Shown here: positions 1 through 5,203 of the stretch, piece after piece | How positions within the stretch are numbered: position 1 is the first letter of the stretch | Layout of the letters: each line of letters opens with the position of its first letter | Assembly (NCBI GenBank): GCA_011391855.1 | Contig: JAABPT010000087.1 | Span: 1-6,448 of the forward strand | Length of the DNA stretch: 6,448 bases | Direction of reading: 5' to 3' | DNA from: Burkholderiales bacterium | GTDB lineage: Bacteria; Pseudomonadota; Gammaproteobacteria; Burkholderiales; Burkholderiaceae_C | Notes under the pieces: generated by a model | Told to the model about the DNA's origin: nothing | Database searches by the model: none | Seen by the model: the letters and a program-made list of their open reading frames with translations, nothing else | Position numbers and translations under genes: made by a program

Positions 1-1650
1 GGCCACGCCCCATTCGCGCAGCCAGGCCTGCAGATCGGTGGTGGTCGAAGGGTGGCCCAAATCGGTGCCATGCGCCAGGTACTCGGCCACGTCGAAGCCG
101 ATACCTCCCGCGCCGACCACCGCCACCCGCAGGCCCACCGGTTTGCGGTGCGACAGCACGTCGACGTAGCTCAGCACCTTGGGGTGGTCCTGCCCGGGGA
201 TGCGCGGGTCGCGGGGCAAAACGCCGGTCGCCAGGATCACCTGTTCGAAGGCCAGGGCCTGGAGCAGGCCCACGTCCACCCGCGTGCCCAGGTGCAGCTT
301 CACGCCCGTGACTTCGATGCGGCGCGCGAAATAGCGCAGCGTCTCCGCGAATTCCTCCTTGCCCGGAATGCGCTTGGCCATGTTGAACTGGCCTCCGATG
401 CCAGGCGCGGCGTCGTACAGGTGCACCTCATGGCCACGTTCGGCCAAGGTGGTTGCAGCGGCCAGGCCCGCGGGTCCGGCACCCACCACGGCCAGGCGCT
501 GCGCGGCCGGGGCGACGCGTATCACCAGATCGGTTTCGAAGCAGGCCCGCGGATTGACCAGGCAACTGCTCATGCGGTTGCTGAAGGCGTGGTCCAGGCA
601 GGCCTGGTTGCAGGCGATGCAGGTGTTGATCTCATCGCTGCGACCCTGGGCGGCCTTGTTCACGAAGTCGGGGTCGGCCAGGAAGGGGCGCGCCATGCTC
701 ACCATGTCGGCGTCGCCGCGCGACAGCAGCTCTTCGGCCACTTCGGGTGTGTTGATCCGGTTGCTGGTGATGACGGGGGTGTGAATACCTTCTGCACGCA
801 GGGTGTCGCGCAGCTTCTTGCTGAGCCAGGTGAAGGCGCCGCGCGGAACGCTGGTGGCGATGGTGGGCACCCGCGCCTCGTGCCAGCCGATGCCGGTGTT
901 CAGTAGGGTGGCACCGGCGGCGCTGATGGCGCGCGCCAGTTGCAGCACCTCGGGCCACGAACTGCCGTCGGGGATGAGGTCGATCAGGCTGATGCGGTAG
1001 ATGAGGATGAAGTCCGACCCCACGGCTTCCCGGATGCGGCGCACCACCTCCACCGCCAGCCGCATGCGGTTGGCATAGCTGCCGCCCCATTCGTCGTCGC
1101 GCTGGTTGGTGTGGGTGACCAGGAACTGGTTGATGAAGTAGCCCTCGCTGCCCATCACCTCGACGCCGTCGTAACCGGCTTCGCGGGCCAGCTTGGCGCA
1201 ACGCACGAAGGCCCGGATCTGGCGTTCGATGCCGCTGGCACCCAGGGCCCGAGGCGTGAAGGGCGAGATCGGGCTTTTCAGCCGACTGGGCGCCACGCAG
1301 AACGGGCTGTAGCCGTAGCGCCCGGTGTGCAGGATCTGCAGGGCAATCTTTCCGCCTTCGGCATGCACGGCGTCGGTGACCGGGCGGTGGCGCGCCGCGG
1401 CGCCGGACGTCGACAGCGTGCCGGCAAAGGGCTTGGCCCAGCCTTCGATGTTGGGCGCAAACCCGCCGCTGACGATCAAGCCCACACCGCCGCGGGCTCG
1501 CTCGGCAAAGTACGCGGCCATGCGCGGGAAGTTCTTGCGCCCGTCTTCCAAGCCGGTGTGCATGCTGCCCATCAGCACACGGTTCTTCAGCGTGGTGAAA
1601 CCAAGGTCCAGCGGCTGCAGCAGGTGCGGAAAGGGTGAGGATGAGCTCAT
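1..1650 (-). CDS. fadH: NADPH-dependent 2,4-dienoyl-CoA reductase (FadH type), 3' end beyond window
   Basis: Reduces 2,4-dienoyl-CoA to an enoyl-CoA with NADPH, letting beta-oxidation proceed past unsaturated bonds; a cytoplasmic FMN/[4Fe-4S]/FAD enzyme. The frame is open from ATG (1650-1648) to the window edge, giving 550 residues of an expected ~670-680, so about 120 C-terminal residues are missing. Domains seen: old-yellow-enzyme TIM barrel (residues ~8-340, starting PFPHLLQPLDLG) with Tyr171 in GSEGYFINQF and His257 in GIGWHEARVP, matching the catalytic Tyr166/His252 of the E. coli enzyme with a constant offset of 5. Next come four cluster cysteines, Cys344, 347, 351 and 363 (CIACNQACL, then SSCLVNPRAC), the FAD-site GAGPAG at 390-395, and the NADPH-site GAGGIG at 513-518. 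The start is supported by AGGA (complement of 1659-1662) eight bases upstream and by homology beginning within ten residues. All motifs share one frame, so no frameshift is present. FadH-like reductases acting on other substrates (OYE/trimethylamine-dehydrogenase family) are the alternative, but the FadH-specific context is strong. Confidence 0.93.
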   Translation of the reverse strand, partial: MSSSSPFPHLLQPLDLGFTTLKNRVLMGSMHTGLEDGRKNFPRMAAYFAERARGGVGLIVSGGFAPNIEGWAKPFAGTLSTSGAAARHRPVTDAVHAEGGKIALQILHTGRYGYSPFCVAPSRLKSPISPFTPRALGASGIERQIRAFVRCAKLAREAGYDGVEVMGSEGYFINQFLVTHTNQRDDEWGGSYANRMRLAVEVVRRIREAVGSDFILIYRISLIDLIPDGSSWPEVLQLARAISAAGATLLNTGIGWHEARVPTIATSVPRGAFTWLSKKLRDTLRAEGIHTPVITSNRINTPEVAEELLSRGDADMVSMARPFLADPDFVNKAAQGRSDEINTCIACNQACLDHAFSNRMSSCLVNPRACFETDLVIRVAPAAQRLAVVGAGPAGLAAATTLAERGHEVHLYDAAPGIGGQFNMAKRIPGKEEFAETLRYFARRIEVTGVKLHLGTRVDVGLLQALAFEQVILATGVLPRDPRIPGQDHPKVLSYVDVLSHRKPVGLRVAVVGAGGIGFDVAEYLAHGTDLGHPSTTTDLQAWLREWGVA

Positions 1651-1836
1651 GCGCCGAATCCTAGCGGGATGGTGCCCCGATGCACGACGAGCACCATCGC
1701 CCCGGGCAGACCACGCTGTACGGCCAGATGCAGCAGCACGCCACCACCTTCTGTGCCGCGACCAAGGGTGCTGCCTGAGCCGATGTCGGCCGCGCGGCGG
1801 ACCGCACCGACCGGCAAGGCCAGTGTGGCTTTCCCG
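1651..1836. other. Intergenic gap between lipoprotein gene and fadH
   Basis: This 186-base spacer separates two minus-strand genes. It holds the fadH ribosome-binding site (AGGA, complement of 1659-1662) and the transposase-like scrap described separately. I could not identify a convincing sigma-70 promoter for fadH, nor a hairpin followed by a T-run that would terminate the lipoprotein transcript. A 10-base palindrome GCCGCGCGGC lies near 1787 but has no terminator context. Confidence 0.6.
1680..1778 (+). pseudogene. Possible remnant of the N-terminus of an IS91-family transposase
   Basis: A 32-codon plus-strand frame from ATG (1680) to TGA (1776-1778) encodes a peptide containing HRPGQTTLYGQMQQHATTF. 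From memory, this resembles the start of IS91-like transposases of Proteobacteria, where an (H/Y)RP-x-x-T-x-LY/H...QQHA-x-(S/T)F stretch precedes the CxxC zinc-binding domain. Nothing recognisable follows the stop: the zinc cysteines, the catalytic Tyr domain and any terminal sequences are absent. If the reading is right, only about 6-8% of a transposase remains and it cannot function. It lies antisense to the surrounding genes, between the lipoprotein stop and the fadH start. The match is short and recalled, not computed, so chance similarity in GC-rich DNA is possible. Confidence 0.42.
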
Positions 1837-2841
1837 TTACGGCGTGATCACCGCGATCGACGCGCCCACACCTTCACGCGCGGTCGTGCCGCTGGCGTCG
1901 AGGTTGTCGCGCCTCGGCACGTCGAAGTTCGACACATAGCCGCGGTCGCCCACGAAGGCGATCGCCGAAGGGAATTCCAGCGGCCCGGCGCTGGTGTTGC
2001 GAGCCATCGGCTGCACGGCGCCGGCGGGCGTTACCGCCACCACCGCGTTGATCTCGTTCGACGTCACCCACAGCCGGCCCGCACGGTCGAAGGCCATGCC
2101 ATCGGCGCCTTCGAGCAACACGTTCTGCGCCAGCAACGCCGGCGCCGCCCCCTTGCCGTCGGCACCGATGGGCACCTTCCACAGCGCGCCACGCGCGGGG
2201 TCGGCGATATGCAGCACGCCCTGGGCGTCGAACGCCAGGCCGTTGGCCACGATCTGCTGCTGGGTCTTGCCGTCTGGCAGGGTGCGCACGAACTTCTCGA
2301 CCTGCACGGCCGGCTGCGCGACCCCGCCGCTGGCAGCGATGCGGAAGACGACGCCGCTGGCGCCGCCTGAAACGAACAGGTTGCCCTGGCGGTCGAAGGC
2401 GACGCCGTTGGCTCCGGGCGTGCCGGTGGCCCAGGGCTGTGCCCTGCCGGGCTTGGCCGGGTTCAGATCGGCAGCGCGCACGCGCACCACCTCGGCGAAC
2501 GGGCCACTGGCGATAAACAGGTCACCCTGCGCATCGAAGGCCAAGCCCGAAGGGTCGGCGTTGACACGCCGGCCCTGGACTTCGCGCGACTCGACGCGGG
2601 CGACCACCACCGGGGCCGGCGCCTTGGGGTCGACGCGCAGGATGTTCCCGGTCACCCGGTCGGCCACGTAGAGCATGCCGCTGCGGTCGGCGGTGATGCT
2701 CTCGACGATCACCGTGCGTTCGACGCTGGCGGGGTCGAGGTCGACCAGGATCGACGCGGTGGGGCTCTTCGGCGCCATGCTGGCGCAGCCAGAAAGAACA
2801 AGTGCGACAAGTGCGAGAGCGCCAGCCAGTAGGGATTTCAT
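1837..2841 (-). CDS. Outer-membrane-type lipoprotein with six NHL/SMP-30-like beta-propeller repeats
   Basis: A 334-residue protein, ATG at 2841-2839 and TAA at 1839-1837. The N-terminus is a lipoprotein signal: Lys2, a hydrophobic core (residues 4-16), then lipobox LSGC with Cys19 as the acylation site. Ala at +2 (no Asp) predicts Lol-dependent transfer to the outer membrane, facing the periplasm. The mature part shows a repeated strand motif of the form G(L/V/M)AFD-x-x-G-x-L-(F/H/W)-(I/V)-(A/S/T), at residues ~49-61, 99-112, 146-159, 201-214, 248-261 and 293-306. Six copies fit the six-bladed propeller of the SMP-30/gluconolactonase/NHL superfamily. That superfamily includes metal-dependent lactonases and non-enzymatic binders; I could not assign catalytic metal ligands, so substrate and activity are unknown. 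The frame is open upstream to 3000, but those extra 53 residues look like non-coding DNA and would bury the lipobox. No clear Shine-Dalgarno precedes the chosen ATG. It may be a gene inserted next to the truncated AraC fragment. Confidence 0.88.
   Translation of the reverse strand: MKSLLAGALALVALVLSGCASMAPKSPTASILVDLDPASVERTVIVESITADRSGMLYVADRVTGNILRVDPKAPAPVVVARVESREVQGRRVNADPSGLAFDAQGDLFIASGPFAEVVRVRAADLNPAKPGRAQPWATGTPGANGVAFDRQGNLFVSGGASGVVFRIAASGGVAQPAVQVEKFVRTLPDGKTQQQIVANGLAFDAQGVLHIADPARGALWKVPIGADGKGAAPALLAQNVLLEGADGMAFDRAGRLWVTSNEINAVVAVTPAGAVQPMARNTSAGPLEFPSAIAFVGDRGYVSNFDVPRRDNLDASGTTAREGVGASIAVITP
2798..2815. repeat. Two tandem copies of a 9-bp unit in the lipoprotein signal peptide
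   Basis: The unit ACAAGTGCG occurs twice head-to-tail on the plus strand. On the coding (minus) strand it encodes the repeated Ala-Leu-Val triplet in the hydrophobic core of the signal peptide, just before the lipobox. Because the unit is a multiple of three, a change in copy number would lengthen or shorten the hydrophobic core without a frameshift. Confidence 0.7.
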
Positions 2842-3311
2842 GATCGATTCGGAGCAGCCGGTTGAAGGAACGGAAACTGTAGGAGAAAGGAAGCTGCCAT
2901 GCCGACGCTGCCGGCAGTGCCCCTTGCCGGGCGGGGCGTTCTGCAGTGCCGGGCCGCGGATGAACAAGCGCGAGCGTGTGCTTGGCTGCGCAGTTTCCAA
3001 AATACGGCCAGACCCCGTTCAGCGCGCGTTCAGGGCTCGCGGACCATGCTGCGCTGCCCCGAAGGACTCGTCACGCGCAGTGGCCCGCGTCGCAGCAGGT
3101 GAAGATGGCCGACGCCAGCGCCCTCGTCGAATTGGGCCACGCCGCACAGGGCCCCACTGTGGAAGACGCGGGCTCGCAGTTCGAAGCGCTGAAGCAGAGC
3201 AGACAGCCGATCCGTCATGAGATGAAAGGCTTTGCTTCGGAGACGATAAGCTGCCAATCATCTCAATTGCACCGCTACAGTGAACCCGTCGACCGACTTT
3301 CGAGAAAGAGC
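2842..3311. other. 470-base divergent intergenic region containing a gene remnant
   Basis: This gap separates the minus-strand lipoprotein gene from the plus-strand peroxiredoxin-like operon, so promoters for both should lie here. The part from 3030 to 3218 is the AraC-family remnant. The part from 2842 to 3029 shows no protein I recognise in any frame. It contains a perfect palindrome CTGCCGGCAG (2908-2917) and an overlapping 6-bp inverted repeat, CCGGCA (2911-2916) with TGCCGG (2925-2930), either of which could be a regulatory site or chance. The part from 3219 to 3311 is more AT-rich than its surroundings and is the likely promoter region of the operon, but I found no good -35/-10 pair. 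A purine-rich GAGAAAGAG (3302-3310) directly before the ATG at 3312 is the probable ribosome-binding site. Confidence 0.6.
3030..3218 (-). pseudogene. Truncated AraC-family regulator (N-terminal cupin fragment only)
   Basis: From ATG (3218-3216) to TGA (3032-3030) this encodes 62 residues beginning MTDRLSALLQRFELRARVFH and continuing through SGALCG and GVGHLHLLRRGPLRV to VREP. This closely resembles the start of the N-terminal AraC-binding-type (cupin_6) domain of AraC-family transcriptional regulators, which run to roughly 300 residues and end with two helix-turn-helix motifs. Homology stops at about the point where the family continues with an EPSLL-FYPRP-like segment; instead there is a stop, and none of the three minus-strand frames downstream gives the rest of the cupin or the DNA-binding domain. 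It should therefore be unable to bind DNA. It points away from the peroxiredoxin-like gene, with 93 bases between the two starts, the usual arrangement for a regulator and its divergent target. A frame upstream of the ATG (possible TTG at 3257) adds residues without family character. Confidence 0.72.
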
Positions 3312-3893
3312 ATGAGCACACAGACCACCTCCCCCACGTCGCCGTCCACCCCTGCCGCCCTGATGCCGCGCCAGGCCGTCCCGGCACTGAGCGTGCCGAC
3401 GCTGGACCATGGCCCTTTTACGCTCAGCGAAGACGCAGCGTCGAACTTCACGCTCGTGGTCTTCTACCGTGGCCTGCATTGCCCGATCTGCCTGAAGTAC
3501 CTGCTGGAACTCGGCCGGCTGCAAGCTGAGTTCGACCAACGCGGCGTGAAGGTGATCGCGATTTCCAGCGACGTACGCGACCGGGCGCAGGCCATCGCCG
3601 ACAAGCTGCGCGCCCCCGCCTTGCGCGTGGGCTACGACCTCAGCCTGGCCCAGGCGCGGACCTGGGGCCTGTACATCAGCACTTCGCACGGCACCACGTC
3701 CATCGGCATCGAAGAGCCGGCGCTGTTCAGCGAGCCCGGGGTCTTCATCGTGCGGCCCGATGGCACGCTGTACTACGGCGCGGTGCAGACCATGCCTTTT
3801 GCACGCCCGCACTTCGACGAACTGCTGGCGGCCCTGGACTTCGCGCTCGACAAGAACTACCCGGCCCGCGGCGAGTACGCCGGGCCGGTGTGA
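3312..3893 (+). CDS. Peroxiredoxin-like (AhpC/TSA-type) thioredoxin-fold protein
   Basis: A 193-residue cytoplasmic protein (no signal peptide) of the peroxiredoxin-like branch of the thioredoxin fold. Seen: a 24-residue leader rich in Thr/Pro/Ser, then VPALSVPTLDHGPFTL (residues 23-38), the central strand FTLVVFYRGLHCPIC with Cys57 and Cys60, the helix LKYLLELGRLQAEF, the strand GVKVIAISSD (78-87), and EPGVFIVRPDGTLYY (141-155), the usual second half of the fold. The CPIC pair at the start of the helix resembles a thioredoxin CxxC rather than the PxxxTxxC motif of classical peroxiredoxins. Redox activity is thus likely, but the substrate (peroxide or disulfide) is not known. ATG 3312 follows a purine-rich GAGAAAGAG and is where family similarity starts; the frame is open back to 2976 but runs through the antisense of the AraC remnant. 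Its stop overlaps the next gene's start by four bases, so the two are probably translationally coupled. Confidence 0.87.
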   Translation: MSTQTTSPTSPSTPAALMPRQAVPALSVPTLDHGPFTLSEDAASNFTLVVFYRGLHCPICLKYLLELGRLQAEFDQRGVKVIAISSDVRDRAQAIADKLRAPALRVGYDLSLAQARTWGLYISTSHGTTSIGIEEPALFSEPGVFIVRPDGTLYYGAVQTMPFARPHFDELLAALDFALDKNYPARGEYAGPV

Positions 3894-5188
3894 GCGCGCC
3901 GGGTGCCCGGATGAACGGCTCGCACTGGCCACGACGCCGCGTGTTGCTCGCGGCCTCTTCCGCCTGGGCCGGTACAGTCGGGCTCACAGGCGCCGTCGCG
4001 GCGCCAGCGCCTTGGGCGGCACGAACCTTGGTGGTGGCCGAGCCCATGCGCCGTGTCCATGCCGGCGGGCCCACGGGCCTGCTCGGCATCGGCGCTGGCG
4101 GCGGCCTTTGGGCCCTGTCTCTGGCTGGGCAGGCCCCACGGCGCCTGGCCAGCGAGCTCGATCCTGCATCGCGCATCGCCACCGGCCATGGCCGCATCGC
4201 GGCGCGCACCGCGCGGGGCGGCCTCTGGGTCTGGGAAAACGGGCGCGCCAGCACGCTGGCGTCGGCCCAGCTCGCGCTGCATGCCGGGCTGCTGGTCTTG
4301 CCGCTGGCCGTGCTGGCCGTCGCGAACGAAGGCTCTGGCAATGGCGTGGGCGCACGCCAACGTGTCGCACGCTTCGAGTCTGAGCAGGGCTCGAAGTGGC
4401 GCGAAGTCTCGCGTTCGCAAGAAGCGGTGCTGCCCGACGCGCGCCCGGTGCAGGTCGACCTGGACGGCCGCGGCGATGGCGGCCACATCGCCGTGCTGGC
4501 CGGCCCCGATGACCGTCGCTATGCGCATGGCGTGCTGGGCGATGGCATCGAGGCCACGCGTCTTCTCTGGCTCGAGCGCCACGGGCTGCAAGCGCTGCGC
4601 TCGCTCACGCTGCCAGCGCCTCACGTCTTCGAAGACATCGAGCCTCGTCCGGTGCAGGTGCAGGTACAGGTGCAGGTACAGGTGCCTGAGGCGCGCGGCG
4701 CGGCGGGCCTGCTGACCGTGCGCTCAGGGCCCGAAGGCGGGCAGCTGGCGCTGGTGACGGCCGACCCCGCGCAGCCGCAGGGCCTGCGCCTGGCCGCGCT
4801 CGGCGACACGGTGGGCGGCTTCCACCGCTGGCTCGCGCCGACCACGCAGGGCCGGCATCTGGTGGCGGTGCACACGCCCCACATCGGCGGCGTGCTGCAC
4901 GTCTATCGGCTCGAAGTCCAGCGGCTGAGCCGACACCGCCTGATGGCCGACGTCAGCACACATGCCATCGGTTCGCGCGAAACCGACCTCGCGGCCTGGG
5001 TGCGAGATCGGCTCGTGCTGCCCAGCCAGGACGGCCGCCTGCTGCGGGTGCTGGACCCGGCGGCCGACTGGGCCGAGTTGTTCACCGTGGACCTGCCGGG
5101 CCGTGCCACGATGACGGCGGCCCTGGAAGACGGGTCTGGCGTGGCCGTGCTGCTGGCCGATGGCCAGGTCGTGCTGGTGGGCACTTAG
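3890..5188 (+). CDS. Exported FG-GAP/VCBS-like repeat protein, probable Tat signal, function unknown
   Basis: A 432-residue protein from GTG (3890) to TAG (5186-5188). The GTG overlaps the preceding TGA in a GTGA tetranucleotide; an in-frame ATG at 3911 would give 425 residues and a cleaner signal peptide, and neither start has a strong Shine-Dalgarno. The N-terminus has a twin-arginine-like RRRVLLAA (residues 15-22), a hydrophobic stretch and an Ala-rich cleavage region near residue 38, predicting export. The mature part looks like a beta-propeller: many short strands ending in Gly/Asp turns, an acidic loop DLDGRGDGG (190-198) resembling the FG-GAP/VCBS calcium-binding DxDGxGD, and distinctive segments RYAHGVLGD (210-218), VFEDIEPRP (246-254), HRWLAP (312-317), VHTPHIGGVL (327-336) and STHAIGSRE (356-364). 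I recall similar segments in uncharacterised proteobacterial FG-GAP/VCBS-type proteins but cannot name a function. Residues 255-265 are an unusual Val-Gln run encoded by a microsatellite. Coupling to the peroxiredoxin-like gene suggests a shared process. Confidence 0.82.
   Translation: MSAPGARMNGSHWPRRRVLLAASSAWAGTVGLTGAVAAPAPWAARTLVVAEPMRRVHAGGPTGLLGIGAGGGLWALSLAGQAPRRLASELDPASRIATGHGRIAARTARGGLWVWENGRASTLASAQLALHAGLLVLPLAVLAVANEGSGNGVGARQRVARFESEQGSKWREVSRSQEAVLPDARPVQVDLDGRGDGGHIAVLAGPDDRRYAHGVLGDGIEATRLLWLERHGLQALRSLTLPAPHVFEDIEPRPVQVQVQVQVQVPEARGAAGLLTVRSGPEGGQLALVTADPAQPQGLRLAALGDTVGGFHRWLAPTTQGRHLVAVHTPHIGGVLHVYRLEVQRLSRHRLMADVSTHAIGSRETDLAAWVRDRLVLPSQDGRLLRVLDPAADWAELFTVDLPGRATMTAALEDGSGVAVLLADGQVVLVGT
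4652..4684 (+). repeat. Hexanucleotide tandem repeat (GTRCAG, 5.5 copies) encoding (VQ)5V
   Basis: Units GTGCAG, GTGCAG, GTACAG, GTGCAG, GTACAG and a final GTG lie head-to-tail. The last four full units also form two copies of the 12-mer GTGCAGGTACAG. The repeat is in frame with the exported FG-GAP-like gene and encodes residues 255-265 as alternating Val and Gln, compatible with an extended beta-strand. Each unit is six bases, so copy-number change by slippage would add or remove one Val-Gln pair and never break the frame. Confidence 0.93.
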
Positions 5189-5203
5189 ACCCGGTCAGCG
5201 GGC
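5189..5203. other. 15-base convergent junction without a strong terminator
   Basis: The plus-strand FG-GAP-like gene stops at 5188 and the minus-strand kinase gene stops at 5204. The gap holds only a weak 4-bp stem, CCCG (5190-5193) with CGGG (5199-5202), around a 5-base loop and without a T-run on either strand. Transcripts from both sides therefore probably run into each other unless stopped by Rho or by structures inside the genes. Confidence 0.5.

Noticed and set aside
52..906. Long plus-strand open frame (284 codons) rich in His/Ala/Gly/Gln
   Set aside because: It is the antisense shadow of fadH, whose motifs (GAGGIG, GAGPAG, iron-sulfur cysteines) fix the minus strand as coding.
940..1638. 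Long plus-strand open frame (232 codons)
   Set aside because: Antisense of the FadH TIM barrel, with low-complexity His/Gly/Ala composition typical of shadow frames in GC-rich DNA.
1641..1650. Ten-base palindrome ATGAGCTCAT covering the fadH start codon
   Set aside because: It results from the codons ATG-AGC-TCA-T. There is no sign that it is a binding site or that a plus-strand gene begins there.
2842..3000. N-terminal extension of the lipoprotein frame to 3000 (387 residues)
   Set aside because: It would place the lipobox Cys at residue ~72 behind a non-conserved Arg/Ser/Pro-rich stretch. The internal ATG at 2841 gives a textbook lipoprotein signal.
3267..3295. Possible promoter starting with TTGCAC (3267-3272) for the peroxiredoxin-like operon
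   Set aside because: The hexamer at the right spacing (3290-3295, CGACCG) is unlike a -10 box, and TACAGT at 3276-3281 has no -35 partner.
2976..3311. N-terminal extension of the peroxiredoxin-like frame to 2976 (305 residues)
   Set aside because: The extra 112 residues are antisense to the AraC remnant and show no family similarity. ATG 3312 has a purine-rich ribosome-binding site directly upstream.
3857..4624. Minus-strand open frame (255 codons) opposite the FG-GAP-like gene
   Set aside because: Its Arg/Ala/Gly/Pro-rich composition has no domain character. The plus-strand frame has a signal peptide, propeller-like segments and operon coupling.
5189..5203. Possible bidirectional terminator in the convergent junction
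   Set aside because: The stem is only 4 bp and there is no T-run on either strand.
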